A stretch of 64,000 nucleotides of DNA from Streptomyces fructofermentans (GCF_014651055.1 NZ_BMWD01000006.1:300816-364815), one strand, 5' to 3'; counted from the first letter of the stretch, positions 30,460 through 40,654 are shown. Translations and numbers: made by a program. Notes: generated by a model not told the origin, from the sequence alone.

Positions 30460-31374
30460 TCAGACGCCGGCCTTCCCGGCCGGGGCGCGGGTGGCGGGAA
30501 TCGCGCACTCCGCGGGGTCTCCGGTCTCCCCGGCACGGGACCTGGCGAGAGCCCGGGCCCTTCTCCGCGCCAGCGGGGTGGCGAGTGCCGTGAGCAGGAC
30601 GAACGCGCCGATGGCGAGCAGGACGATGGTCGCGCCCGGAGGCACGTCCTGGTAGTACGAGGTCGCCGTGCCGCCGATGGTCACGCCGATCCCGATGGCC
30701 ACGGCGATCGCGAAGGTGGCGGCGAAGCTGCGGGTGAGCTGCTGCGCGGCGGCCACCGGGACCACCATCAGCGCGGAGACCAGCAGCAGGCCCACGACCC
30801 GCATCGCGACGGTCACGGTGACCGCGGCGGTCACGGCGACGAGCAGGTTCAGGGCGCGTACCGGCAGTCCGGTCACCCGCGCGAACTCCTCGTCCTGGCT
30901 GACCGCGAACAACTGCCTGCGCAGACCGAGGGTGACCGCGACGACGAAGGCCGCCAGCAGGCAGATCGCCGTGACGTCCGACTCGGAGACGGTCGACAGC
31001 GAGCCGAAGAGGTACGAGATGAGGTTGGCGTTGGTGCCGCCCGGCGCGAGGTTGATCAGCATCACGCCGCCCGCCATGCCCCCGTAGAAGAGCATCGCCA
31101 GCGCGATGTCGCCGCGCGTCCTGCCGTACCAGCGGATCAGCTCCATCAGCACGGCGCCCGCCACGGAGACTGCCGTGGCCATCCACACGGGGGACCAGGA
31201 CAGCAGGAAGCCCAGGCCGACACCGGTCATCGCGACATGGCCGATGCCGTCGCCCATCAGGGCCTGACGGCGCTGCACGAGGTAGATGCCGACCGCGGGC
31301 GCGGTGATGCCGACGAGGACGGCGGCGAGCAGGGCCCGCTGCATGAAGGCGTAGTCGAGGATTTCGAGGTTCAT
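30460..31374 (-). CDS. znuB: Zinc ABC transporter permease
   Basis: A 304-residue ABC-3 family permease with about eight to nine membrane helices. Landmarks are YLVQRRQALMGDGIGHVAMTG and LLLVSALMVVPVAAAQQL. It starts 5 nt after the ATPase stop and is co-transcribed with it. The substrate, zinc, is inferred from the ZnuA partner and the adjacent Zur. The C-terminal 40 residues are an extra charged tail. Confidence 0.93.
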   Translation of the reverse strand: MNLEILDYAFMQRALLAAVLVGITAPAVGIYLVQRRQALMGDGIGHVAMTGVGLGFLLSWSPVWMATAVSVAGAVLMELIRWYGRTRGDIALAMLFYGGMAGGVMLINLAPGGTNANLISYLFGSLSTVSESDVTAICLLAAFVVAVTLGLRRQLFAVSQDEEFARVTGLPVRALNLLVAVTAAVTVTVAMRVVGLLLVSALMVVPVAAAQQLTRSFAATFAIAVAIGIGVTIGGTATSYYQDVPPGATIVLLAIGAFVLLTALATPLARRRARALARSRAGETGDPAECAIPATRAPAGKAGV

Positions 31375-31379
31375 GGCGG

Positions 31380-32150
31380 TCAGCTCAGCAGTCCCGTCCG
31401 GATCGGTTCGGCGTCGTGGGCCGCGTGCGGGTGTACGTGGTCGTGGCCGGGCAGCGCGTGCTGGCCCAGGGCCCGGGGCGGCGGACCGTCGTGCAGCACG
31501 CAGCCGTCGCGCAGGACGACGGCGCGGTCGATCAGCGGCTCCAGCGGGCCCAGTTCGTGCAGGACGAGCAGGACGGAGACGCCCGCGGCGACCTGCTCCC
31601 GCAGGGTCGCCGCGAGCACTTCCTGGCTGGCCAGGTCCACGCCCGCCATCGGCTCGTCCATGATCAGCAGTTCGGGCGCGGAGGCGAGCGCGCGGGCGAT
31701 CAGGACCCGCTGGTGCTGGCCGCCGGAGAGGGCGTCCACGGAGTCCTTGGCGCGGTCGCCCATGCCGACCAGGTCCAGGGCGTGCCGGACGGCCTCGCGG
31801 TCGGCCCTGCGCAGCATGCCGAGCCGGGTGCGGGACAGCCGCCCGGACGACACCACCTCGGTGACCGTCGCGGGCACTCCGCCGGCGGCGGTCGTGCGCT
31901 GCGGTACGTAGCCCACCCGCGCCCAGTCGCGGAACCGGCGGCGCGGGGTGCCGAACAGCTCGATCTCGCCGCCCGTGACCGGCACCTGGCCGATGATCGT
32001 GCGCACGGCCGTCGACTTGCCGGAGCCGTTGGCGCCGAGCAGCGCGACGACCTCGCCCCGGCGCACACCGAGGTCGATGCCGCGCAGGACGGGGCGCGAG
32101 CCGAGCTCGGCCGTCACGCCGCGCAGGGATATGACGTGCTCGTCGTTCAT
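31380..32150 (-). CDS. znuC: Zinc ABC transporter ATP-binding protein
   Basis: A 256-residue ATPase with Walker A GANGSGKST, signature LSGGQHQRV and Walker B LLIMDEPMAGVDLA. The C-terminus is histidine-rich (GHDHVHPHAAHD), as expected for a metal transporter and possibly able to sense or buffer zinc. It lies between znuA and znuB in one operon. Confidence 0.94.
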   Translation of the reverse strand: MNDEHVISLRGVTAELGSRPVLRGIDLGVRRGEVVALLGANGSGKSTAVRTIIGQVPVTGGEIELFGTPRRRFRDWARVGYVPQRTTAAGGVPATVTEVVSSGRLSRTRLGMLRRADREAVRHALDLVGMGDRAKDSVDALSGGQHQRVLIARALASAPELLIMDEPMAGVDLASQEVLAATLREQVAAGVSVLLVLHELGPLEPLIDRAVVLRDGCVLHDGPPPRALGQHALPGHDHVHPHAAHDAEPIRTGLLS

Positions 32151-32172
32151 GCCGCCGTCCTCCGGGGGCTCG

Positions 32173-33156
32173 TCACTTGGCGCCCAGCGCCGTCTGCAGT
32201 GCCTTGAGATTGGCGTCCATGACCTGGATGTAGTCGTCGCCGCGGGACTTGTCGGTGATGCCCTCGATCGGGTCGAGCACGTCCGTCCGCAGACCGGAGT
32301 CCTTCGCGAGGGTCTTCGCGGTCCTGTCGCTCACGAGCGTCTCGTAGAAGATCGTGGAGACGCCGTCGGCCTCGGCCGTCCCGGCGAGGTCCTTGACGCG
32401 CTTGGCGCTCGGCTCGCTCTCCGGGTCCAGGCCGTTGATGGCCTCCTCGGTGAGGCCGTAGCGCTCGGCGAGGTAGCCGAACGCCGCGTGCGTGGTGATG
32501 AAGACCTTCGTCGACGTGTTCCGCAGCCCGTCCTCGAAGCGGGTGTCGAGGTCGCCGAGCCTCTTCACCAGGTCCGCGGTGTTCTTCCGGTAGTCGGCGG
32601 CGTGGTCCGGGTCCGCCTTCGCCAGGGCCTTGCCCACACCCTCGGCGACCTCGGCGTACTTCACGGGGTCGAGCCAGATGTGCGGGTCCTTGCCGGACTC
32701 CTCGTGGCCGTGCCCGTCGTCGTGCTCGTCCTCGTGCTCGTCGTGGCCTGCCGCGTGGCCGCCGACCTCGGTGCCGTGCTCCTCCAGGGAGGTCAGCGAG
32801 GCTGCGTCGATCTTGGTCCTGGTCCCGGACTGCGCCACCGCGTCGTCGACCGCGGGCTGGAGGTTCTTGAGGTAGAGGACGACGTCCGCCTCCTGGAGCT
32901 GCGCGGTCTGCCTGGCGCTGATCTCCAGGTCGTGCGGCTCCTGGCCCGGCTCGGTCAGGCTGTGGACGGCGACGTGGTCCCCGCCTATCTGCTCGGCGAG
33001 GTACTGCATCGGGTAGAACGACGACACGACGTCGAGCCTTCCGCCTCCCGCGCCGTCGGCCGCTGTCGAGTCGGAGCAGGCGGAGAGGGTGCCGAGACCG
33101 AGCACGGTGGCCGCCGTGACGGCGGTACCGGATATGAGGCGTCGTCGTACGTTCAT
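32173..33156 (-). CDS. znuA: Zinc-binding lipoprotein ZnuA
   Basis: A 327-residue metal-binding lipoprotein. The signal peptide ends at a lipobox-like LSAC (residue about 27); cluster A-I metal-binding architecture follows with PHDLEIS, PHIWLDP and THAAFGYLA histidines, and a His/Asp/Glu-rich flexible loop (HDEHEDEHDDGHGH) typical of ZnuA. It captures zinc outside the membrane for ZnuBC. ATG 33156 is preferred over 33171; a Zur-like box overlaps this start and another lies upstream. Confidence 0.94.
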   Translation of the reverse strand: MNVRRRLISGTAVTAATVLGLGTLSACSDSTAADGAGGGRLDVVSSFYPMQYLAEQIGGDHVAVHSLTEPGQEPHDLEISARQTAQLQEADVVLYLKNLQPAVDDAVAQSGTRTKIDAASLTSLEEHGTEVGGHAAGHDEHEDEHDDGHGHEESGKDPHIWLDPVKYAEVAEGVGKALAKADPDHAADYRKNTADLVKRLGDLDTRFEDGLRNTSTKVFITTHAAFGYLAERYGLTEEAINGLDPESEPSAKRVKDLAGTAEADGVSTIFYETLVSDRTAKTLAKDSGLRTDVLDPIEGITDKSRGDDYIQVMDANLKALQTALGAK

Positions 33157-33192
33157 GACAGTCATTTTCAATGAAGCTGGAAACGATTGTCA
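33156..33192 (-). promoter_or_regulatory. Two Zur-like boxes before znuA
   Basis: On the minus strand TGACAATCGTTTCCA (33192-33178) closely follows the Streptomyces Zur consensus TGAAAATCGTTTTCA. A second, weaker TGAAAATGACTGTCA (33170-33156) overlaps the start codon. Zinc-bound Zur there would block the znuACB transcript. The consensus is from memory. Confidence 0.7.
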
Positions 33193-33272
33193 ATAACCGG
33201 TGCTGTGATCTGGGCTTCATCCCGGTATGGGCGGGGAGGTGAGCCGGGTCCGGGCCGAGACCCCCAACCGAT

Positions 33273-33303
33273 TTGATCCGGGGGGCGGGGCCGCCGGTAA
33301 TCT
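33273..33303 (+). promoter_or_regulatory. Possible promoter of glyS
   Basis: TTGATC (33273-33278) and TAATCT (33298-33303) separated by 19 bp, about 57 bp before the glyS start. The spacer is longer than ideal. No T-box features were seen. Confidence 0.35.
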
Positions 33304-33360
33304 GAAGCATTCGCTCTGAAGCAATCGCTTCGTCGCCGTCGTCGTAATGAAGAGAGCACC

Positions 33361-34743
<1,383 letters not shown>

Positions 34744-34794
34744 CCGCCTCCCCGGAGGTCGGGCCCGGGTCCGCGCCCGGGCTCCGGTGACACA

Positions 34795-34841
34795 CCCCGG
34801 TTCCCCCGCGTCCGCCACGGACGCGAGGGAACCGGGGTTTT
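34795..34841 (+). terminator. Terminator after glyS
   Basis: CCCCGGTTCCC...GCGTCCG pairs with CGGACGC...GGGAACCGGGG around a 4-nt CCAC region, followed by TTTT (34838-34841). It is the most classical factor-independent terminator in the window. Confidence 0.9.
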
Positions 34842-35046
34842 CGCGTTCCGGGGGGCCCGTGCTCCGGGGCACGCGCCTGGAGGCGGCGACCAGTGCCCCC
34901 GGGTGCGCGCCGCCCCGACCCCGCGCGGGGGACGCCCACCGGCCGGGTCCTACACCGGGCCGGCGGGCCGCCCGTGCGATTGGTCCCCCATGCCGCCCGG
35001 CGATTGGACCTGTCGGCGGGGGGTGCCGGGTCGCCAGGGTGGGCCC

Positions 35047-35658
35047 ATGAGCATCGCGTTCCTGCTGACCACCCTCGTGGTGGTGGCCACGCCCGGCACG
35101 GGCGTCGTCCACACCCTGTCCGCCGGCCTCTCCCGGGGCCGGCGGGCCGGTGTCGTCGCGGCCGTCGGCTGCACCCTGGGCTGCCTGCCGCACCTGCTGG
35201 CCACCGTCACCGGCGCGGCGGCACTGCTGCACACCAGCGGCACGGCGTTCCAGATCCTCAAGTACGCCGGCGTCGGCTACCTCCTGTACATGGCCCGGGC
35301 CACGCTGCGCGACCGGGAGGCGCTCGCGGTGGACGAGGACTCCGCGCCGCGGTCCGCGCGGCAGGACATCGTCCGGGGCGTGCTGGTCAACCTCCTCAAC
35401 CCGAAGCTGACCGTCTTCTTCCTCGCGTTCCTGCCGCAGTTCGTGTCCCCCGGGGAGCCCGGGTCCGTGCCACGCATGCTGCTGCTCAGCGGGGTGTTCA
35501 TGCTGACGACCCTGGTGGTGTTCAGCCTGTACGGAGTCCTCGCGGGCGCCTTCCGCAGCCAAGTCGCCGCACGGCCCGGTGCGACGGCATGGCTGCGGCG
35601 GGCCTTCGCCGGGTCGTTCCTCGCCCTGGGCGCGAAGCTCGCGCTCACCCCGCGGTAG
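35047..35658 (+). CDS. LysE family exporter
   Basis: A 203-residue membrane protein with about six hydrophobic segments. The N-terminal TPGTGVVHTLSAGLSRGRRAG is a variant of the LysE/RhtB TPGP motif (GTG in place of GPN), followed by YLLYMA and NLLNPKLTVFFLAFLPQFV, the family landmark. Such proteins export amino acids or their derivatives. It is a single gene after the glyS terminator. Substrate unknown. Confidence 0.9.
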   Translation: MSIAFLLTTLVVVATPGTGVVHTLSAGLSRGRRAGVVAAVGCTLGCLPHLLATVTGAAALLHTSGTAFQILKYAGVGYLLYMARATLRDREALAVDEDSAPRSARQDIVRGVLVNLLNPKLTVFFLAFLPQFVSPGEPGSVPRMLLLSGVFMLTTLVVFSLYGVLAGAFRSQVAARPGATAWLRRAFAGSFLALGAKLALTPR

Positions 35659-35807
35659 GCGGGCGCGGGGCCGGCCGGGCCGTGCGGCCCGCGTCGCTCA
35701 ACGCCCTGGAGTGCCTTGACGTTGTCGCCGTACGTCCAGGCCTCCGCCGCCGACACCTGTGCCGTCCGGTCGAAGCCCGCCGTGGGCCGGAGGTGCGAGG
35801 TGGCGAC

Positions 35808-35856
35808 GCATGACAGATGACAGATGACAGATATTGAAATCTGTCATCTGTCATGC
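35808..35856. promoter_or_regulatory. Nested palindromic operator before the aldo/keto reductase gene
   Basis: An 18-bp arm beginning GCATGACAGATGAC (35808-35825) is perfectly complementary to 35839-35856. Inside it sits a tighter core TGACAGAT-ATTGAA-ATCTGTCA (35825-35846). In total there are three direct copies of TGACAGA on the left and two TCTGTCA on the right. It is AT-rich against a GC-rich background and ends 44 bp before the reductase ATG. The TetR-family gene two positions downstream is the likely binding protein. Confidence 0.8.
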
Positions 35857-35900
35857 GAGGGTGGAGTGCGACCTTTCGAAGCGACCCAGGAGGAGCTCTC

Positions 35901-36905
35901 ATGGAGACCCGATCCCTCGGCACCACAGGCCCCCGCGTCTCCGCTCTCGGCCTCGGCTGCATGGGCATGTCCGCGCTGTACGGCGACGCCGACCGGGCCG
36001 AGTCCGTCGCCACGATCCACGCCGCGCTCGAAGCGGGCGTCACGCTCCTCGACACCGGTGACTTCTACGGCATGGGCCACAACGAGATGCTCATCGGCGA
36101 GGCGCTGCGCAGCGCCCCGGCCGCGCGCCGCGAACGCGCCCTCACCAGCGTGAAGTTCGGTGCCCTGCGCGGCCCGGACGGAAGCTGGTCCGGATACGAC
36201 GGGCGGCCCGCCGCGGTGCGCAACTTCGCGGCGTACTCGCTGCAGCGGCTCGGGGTCGACCACATCGACGTCTACCGCGTCGCCCGGGTCGACCCGGACG
36301 TCCCGATCGAGGAGACCGTCGGCGCCATCGCCGAACTGGTCGAGAAGGGCCACGTACGGCACATCGGCCTCAGCGAGGTCGGCGCGGAGACCGTGCGCAG
36401 GGCCGCCGCCACCGCGCCGATCGCGGACCTCCAGATCGAGTACTCGCTCATCTCGCGCGGCATCGAGGACGAGATCCTGCCGGCCGTGCGGGAGCTGGGC
36501 ATCGGCGTCACCGCGTACGGCGTACTGTCCCGCGGGCTGATCTCCGGCCACTTCGCACGGGACCGCACGCTCGCCGCGAACGACTTCCGCGCCATGAGCC
36601 CCCGCTTCCAGGGGGACAACCTCCGGCACAACCTCGACCTCGTCGAGGCGCTGCGCGCCACCGCCCGGAACAAGGGCGTCACGGTGGCCCAGTGCGCGAT
36701 CGCCTGGGTGCTGTCGCGCGGCGAGGACATCGTGCCGCTGGTGGGCGCGCGCCGCCGCGACCGGCTCACCGAGGCGCTCGGCGCGCTCGACGTCACCCTC
36801 GACGCCGCCGACCTGGCCGCGATCGAGGAGGCCGTCCCGGCCGGGGCCGCCGCGGGCGACCGCTACCCGGCCGCGCAGATGGCACACCTCGACAGCGAGC
36901 GCTGA
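35901..36905 (+). CDS. Aldo/keto reductase
   Basis: A 334-residue NADPH-dependent oxidoreductase of the AKR superfamily (TIM barrel). The catalytic Asp and Tyr are in LDTGDFYGMGHNE, and Lys in SVKFGAL. The usual catalytic His (QHRVDP) is replaced, giving YRVARVDPDVP, as in a known actinobacterial subgroup, so specificity may differ from classical AKRs. IPLVGARR near the C-terminus binds the cofactor phosphate. ATG 35901 follows GGAGGAG. Its substrate is probably an electrophile sensed by the TetR regulator that follows 26 nt later. Confidence 0.93.
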   Translation: METRSLGTTGPRVSALGLGCMGMSALYGDADRAESVATIHAALEAGVTLLDTGDFYGMGHNEMLIGEALRSAPAARRERALTSVKFGALRGPDGSWSGYDGRPAAVRNFAAYSLQRLGVDHIDVYRVARVDPDVPIEETVGAIAELVEKGHVRHIGLSEVGAETVRRAAATAPIADLQIEYSLISRGIEDEILPAVRELGIGVTAYGVLSRGLISGHFARDRTLAANDFRAMSPRFQGDNLRHNLDLVEALRATARNKGVTVAQCAIAWVLSRGEDIVPLVGARRRDRLTEALGALDVTLDAADLAAIEEAVPAGAAAGDRYPAAQMAHLDSER

Positions 36906-36918
36906 CCCCGCCTGCGGG

Positions 36919-36924
36919 TACCGT
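36919..36924 (+). promoter_or_regulatory. Possible -10 box for the TetR gene
   Basis: TACCGT followed by 7 nt and ATG 36932, without a ribosome site. The regulator may thus have its own leaderless promoter in addition to read-through from the reductase gene. Confidence 0.4.
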
Positions 36925-36931
36925 CATCGGC

Positions 36932-37516
36932 ATGGCGACCACCGAGACCCTGACCGCCGAGCGCATCCTCGCGGCGACCGAGGAGGTGCTGCGCCGCCAC
37001 GGCCCGGCGAAGGCCACCGTGGTGGACGTGGCCCGCGCGCTCGGTGTCAGCCACGGCACGGTGTACCGGCACTTCCGTACGAAGGCCGCGCTGCGGGAGG
37101 CGGTGACCGAGCGCTGGCTGGACCGCACGTCGCAGTCGCTCGCCGGCCTGGTGACCGAGGACCGCGACGCCGGGGCGCGCCTGCGCGACTGGTTCACGGC
37201 GCTGTTCACCGCCAAGCGCCACAAGGCGGGGGACGACCCGCAGCTCTTCGCCACCTACCAGGTGCTCATCGGCGAGAACAGCGCGGTCGTGGAGCGCCAC
37301 ATCGCCGACCTGACGGGCCAGCTCGCCGGGATCGTCGGGGACGGGGTCCGGCGCGGCACGTTCGCCCCGGTGGACCCCGCGGCGACGGCCCGCGCCGTGT
37401 TCGACGCCACGGGCCGCTTCCACGACCCGCACTACGCCCACGAGTGGGAACAGCCTGGGATCGAGGGCGAGTTCGGCGCGGTCGTGGACCTCGTGCTGCG
37501 AGGGCTGCGGGCCTGA
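36932..37516 (+). CDS. TetR family transcriptional regulator
   Basis: A 194-residue repressor. The N-terminal helix-turn-helix (about 8-54) contains VVDVARALGVSHGTVYRHFRTKAALREAV; the C-terminal about 130 residues are the ligand-binding and dimer domain, including LFATYQVLIGENSAVVERH. It follows the aldo/keto reductase on the same strand and most likely represses it by binding the nested TGACAGA operator at 35808-35856. The ligand is unknown. Confidence 0.94.
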   Translation: MATTETLTAERILAATEEVLRRHGPAKATVVDVARALGVSHGTVYRHFRTKAALREAVTERWLDRTSQSLAGLVTEDRDAGARLRDWFTALFTAKRHKAGDDPQLFATYQVLIGENSAVVERHIADLTGQLAGIVGDGVRRGTFAPVDPAATARAVFDATGRFHDPHYAHEWEQPGIEGEFGAVVDLVLRGLRA

Positions 37517-37578
37517 CCACCCGATCCGGACGGACCACCCGGGCGGTTCCCGTCGGCCCCGGGAACCGCCCGGGACCG

Positions 37579-37800
37579 TCAGCCCGCCGTGCCCTGCGCC
37601 TCCGTCGGGTCGACCGTCGCCTGGTGCGCCTCCGCGAGGTGCTCCTCGGCCTTCAGCCACGGCAGGAACTGCGCGCTCTTGCGCCAGCCGCACGTGTCGC
37701 ATCTGATCGTCCGCTGCATGCCCGCGCGCTGGACGCGGACTATGTGCTCACGGCCGTGCTGGTCCCAGCGGCTCACCTTGCTGGTGCTGATCTGCAGCAT
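37579..37800 (-). CDS. Small zinc-finger-like protein
   Basis: A 73-residue protein with a C2H2-like arrangement: C34-x2-C37 and H54-x4-H59 (IRCDTCGWRK...EEHLAEAHQ). The N-terminus MLQISTSKVSRWDQHGREH is basic and may bind nucleic acid. I recall similar short Streptomyces proteins without known function. ATG 37800 has GGAGG upstream (CCAGGAGGCGAC). It follows an MFS gene on the same strand at a 147-bp distance. Confidence 0.75.
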   Translation of the reverse strand: MLQISTSKVSRWDQHGREHIVRVQRAGMQRTIRCDTCGWRKSAQFLPWLKAEEHLAEAHQATVDPTEAQGTAG

Positions 37801-37947
37801 GTCGCCTCCTGGTCGTCGCGCTCCGCTTGCGCGCGCTAAGGAGTGTGCAGCAAGAACAACATCAACAGTGGCACTTGTGTGGTGAGTTGTGTGCGAATCC
37901 CGCGCCCCGCGGCGATGCGGGTCCTCGTCGTCCGGGGGGGGGCGGTG

Positions 37948-39393
37948 TCAGGCCCGTACCTCCGCCGCCGTCCTGGCCTCCTGCTTCTCCAGCCGCCGCG
38001 CGGTGCGTTCCGCGGTCCGCCGCGCCCAGGGTCCGCTGGTGACGGCGCCGACGACCAGGACCACGACGCCGCAGCCGGTGATGATCCACCAGGCGGGTCG
38101 GGCGGCCGACGCGAACGCGTCACGGTAGGGCGAGGCCCCGACGCCCGAGGCCAGTACCGCCCCGACCACGGCCACCCCGAGCGTCTGGCCGATCTGCCTG
38201 CTGGTGGAGGCGACGGCCGCGGCGACGCCCGCCTGGGCGCGCGGCATCCCGGAGACGGCCGTGTTGGTGATGGGGGCGTTCACGAAGCCGAAGCCGAGGC
38301 CGAAGAGGAGGTAGCCGACGACGAGGGCCGTGTTCGCGCTCTCCGCGTCGAACGCGGCGAAGAGCACCCCGCTCGCGGTCATCGCCGTGCCGGCGACCAG
38401 CAGGGAGAGGCGGGGACCGCGGCTGCCGACGAGCCGGCCCGACAGCGGTCCGCAGACGAGGGTCATGGCCGCCATGGGGAGCATCCACAGGCCCGCGTGC
38501 AGGGCGTCGAGACCCCGTACGTTCTGGAGGTGGAGCGTGGACAGGAACAGGAAGCCGCCCAGCGCCGCGAACGCGCTGACCGCCACCACCGTGGCCCCGC
38601 TGAACGGGGCCGACCGGAAGAAGCGCAGGTCGATGAGGGGTTCGTCGCGCCGGGGCTCGTAGCGGAGCAGCGCGGCCAGCGCGGCCAGCGCGATGCCCGC
38701 GAGGACGAGGAGTTCGGTGGCGCCGGAGTCGGGCGCCTCGATGATCGCGTACGTCAGGGAGCCGAGCAGGGCGATCACCAGCAGCTGCCCGACCGGGTCG
38801 GGGCGGCGGGCCCGGGGCGCGCGCGACTCGGGGACGTACCGGAAGGTGAGCAGGAGCGCGGCGAGACCCACCGGCAGGTTGATCCAGAAGATCGACCGCC
38901 AGCCGACCGAGTCCACCAGGAGCCCGCCGACCAGCGGCCCCGCGGCCATCGAGATGCCGATCACCCCGCCCCAGACGCCGATCGCGCGGGCGCGCTCGCG
39001 CGGGTCGGTGAACGTGTTGGTGATGATCGACATCGCCACCGGGTTGAGCATCGAGCCGCCCACGGCCTGGACCATCCGGAAGGCGACGAGCAGTTCGAGG
39101 CTGGGGGCGAGGGAGCACAGCACCGAACCGATGGTGAAGACGACCAGGCCCGCCATGAACACCTTCCGGCGGCCGATGCGGTCGGCCGTCGACCCGGCGA
39201 GCATCAGCAGGCCGGCGAGTACGAGCGTGTACGCGTCGATCGTCCACTGGAGGCCCGCGAGGCTCGCGTCCAGGTCCTTCTGCATGGAGGGCAGGGCGAC
39301 ATTGAGGACGGTGTTGTCGATGCTCACGATCAGCAGGCTCATGCAGCAGATGGCGAGGACGAGCATGCGTCGGCGGTGGCTGGGCTCGGACAT
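37948..39393 (-). CDS. MFS multidrug transporter (DHA2/EmrB-QacA type, 14 TM)
   Basis: A 481-residue drug:proton antiporter-like protein with about 14 hydrophobic segments. Motif A GSTADRIGRRKVFMAG and motif C GGVIGISMAAGPLVGGLLVD are clear. Such pumps export toxic compounds or metabolites. ATG 39393 is preferred because TACTCT ends 7 nt upstream, suggesting a leaderless start. Upstream, near the -35 region, TTAG is repeated (TAGTTAGTTAGG), a possible repressor site. No regulator is adjacent. Confidence 0.93.
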   Translation of the reverse strand: MSEPSHRRRMLVLAICCMSLLIVSIDNTVLNVALPSMQKDLDASLAGLQWTIDAYTLVLAGLLMLAGSTADRIGRRKVFMAGLVVFTIGSVLCSLAPSLELLVAFRMVQAVGGSMLNPVAMSIITNTFTDPRERARAIGVWGGVIGISMAAGPLVGGLLVDSVGWRSIFWINLPVGLAALLLTFRYVPESRAPRARRPDPVGQLLVIALLGSLTYAIIEAPDSGATELLVLAGIALAALAALLRYEPRRDEPLIDLRFFRSAPFSGATVVAVSAFAALGGFLFLSTLHLQNVRGLDALHAGLWMLPMAAMTLVCGPLSGRLVGSRGPRLSLLVAGTAMTASGVLFAAFDAESANTALVVGYLLFGLGFGFVNAPITNTAVSGMPRAQAGVAAAVASTSRQIGQTLGVAVVGAVLASGVGASPYRDAFASAARPAWWIITGCGVVVLVVGAVTSGPWARRTAERTARRLEKQEARTAAEVRA

Positions 39394-39400
39394 GACCACC

Positions 39401-39440
39401 AGAGTACGCCGATTTCGGTAGTGTGCCTAACTAACTAGTA
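39401..39440 (-). promoter_or_regulatory. Promoter and possible operator of the MFS pump
   Basis: On the minus strand TTAGGC, an 18-bp spacer and TACTCT (39406-39401), then 7 nt to the ATG. The -35 overlaps a TTAG direct repeat (CTAGTTAGTTAGG), a plausible MarR/TetR-type binding site. Confidence 0.45.
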
Positions 39441-39481
39441 GCCCATCCGGGGCACCCTCGCGCGTGCGCGACAATGGGGGA

Positions 39482-40633
39482 ATGCCCACGTCCACGTCCG
39501 CGGTGAACTCCGCTCTGCAGATCGGCCCGCACACCGTCCGGCCGCCCGTCGTGCTCGCTCCCATGGCCGGGATCACGAACGCGCCGTTCCGCACGCTGTG
39601 CCGGGAGTTCAGCGGGGGCAAGGGCCTGTTCGTCAGCGAGATGATCACCACTCGGGCGCTGGTCGAGCGCAACGAGAAGACGATGCAGCTGATCCACTTC
39701 GACGCGTCCGAGACCCCGCGCTCGATCCAGCTCTACGGCGTCGACCCCGCCACCGTCGGCAAGGCCGTCCGCATGATCGCGGAGGAGGGCCTCGCCGACC
39801 ACATCGACCTGAACTTCGGCTGCCCCGTCCCGAAGGTGACCCGCAAGGGCGGCGGGTCCGCGCTGCCGTACAAGCGGAACCTGCTGCGGGCGATCCTCCG
39901 CGAGGCGGTCGCCGGGGCGGGCGACCTCCCCGTCACGATGAAGATGCGCAAGGGCATCGACGACGACCACATCACCTTCCTCGACGCAGGCCGGATCGCG
40001 GTCGAGGAGGGCGTGACGGCGATCGCGCTGCACGGCCGCACGGCCGCGCAGCACTACGGCGGAACGGCCGACTGGGACGCCATCGCCCGGCTCAAGGAGC
40101 ACGTCCCGGAGATCCCCGTCCTCGGCAACGGCGACATCTGGTCGGCGGAGGACGCGCTGCGGATGGTGCGGGAGACCGGGTGCGACGGCGTCGTGGTCGG
40201 CCGCGGCTGCCTGGGCAGGCCGTGGCTCTTCGGCGACCTGGTCGCCGCCTTCGAGGGCCGCGACGACTACGCCCGTCCGACCCTGCGCGAGGTGGCGTCC
40301 GTCATGGTGCGGCACGCGACCCTGCTGGGCGAGTGGATCGGCGACGAGGCCCGCGGGGTCATCGACTTCCGCAAGCACGTCGCCTGGTACCTGAAGGGCT
40401 TCGCGGTCGGCTCGGAGATGCGCAAGCGCCTCGCGATCACCTCGTCGCTCGCCGAGCTCTCCGAGGGCCTGGAGGAGCTGGACCTCGACCAGCCGTGGCC
40501 CACGGGGGCGGACGGCCCGCGCGGCCGGACGTCGGGGAACAACAGGGTCGTCCTGCCGGACGGCTGGCTCAAGGACCCCTACGACTGCGCCGGCATCAGC
40601 GACGAAGCGGAACTGGCCACCTCAGGAGGCTGA
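39482..40633 (+). CDS. dusB: tRNA-dihydrouridine synthase
   Basis: A 383-residue flavoenzyme that reduces uridine to dihydrouridine in tRNA. LAPMAGITNAPFR at the N-terminus, LNFGCPVPKVTRKGGGSAL with the catalytic cysteine, KMRKGID and the FMN-binding GNGDIWS and VGRGCLGRPW are all present. A C-terminal tail of about 60 residues is actinobacterial. ATG 39482 follows both GGGGGA and GACAAT, so a leaderless transcript is possible. It is divergent from the MFS pump. Confidence 0.95.
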   Translation: MPTSTSAVNSALQIGPHTVRPPVVLAPMAGITNAPFRTLCREFSGGKGLFVSEMITTRALVERNEKTMQLIHFDASETPRSIQLYGVDPATVGKAVRMIAEEGLADHIDLNFGCPVPKVTRKGGGSALPYKRNLLRAILREAVAGAGDLPVTMKMRKGIDDDHITFLDAGRIAVEEGVTAIALHGRTAAQHYGGTADWDAIARLKEHVPEIPVLGNGDIWSAEDALRMVRETGCDGVVVGRGCLGRPWLFGDLVAAFEGRDDYARPTLREVASVMVRHATLLGEWIGDEARGVIDFRKHVAWYLKGFAVGSEMRKRLAITSSLAELSEGLEELDLDQPWPTGADGPRGRTSGNNRVVLPDGWLKDPYDCAGISDEAELATSGG

Positions 40634-40654
40634 CGCCACCCCCCGCCCCGTTCA

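Noticed and set aside
33193..33360. T-box riboswitch before glyS
   Set aside because: No T-box consensus or specifier loop could be found and the space is short.
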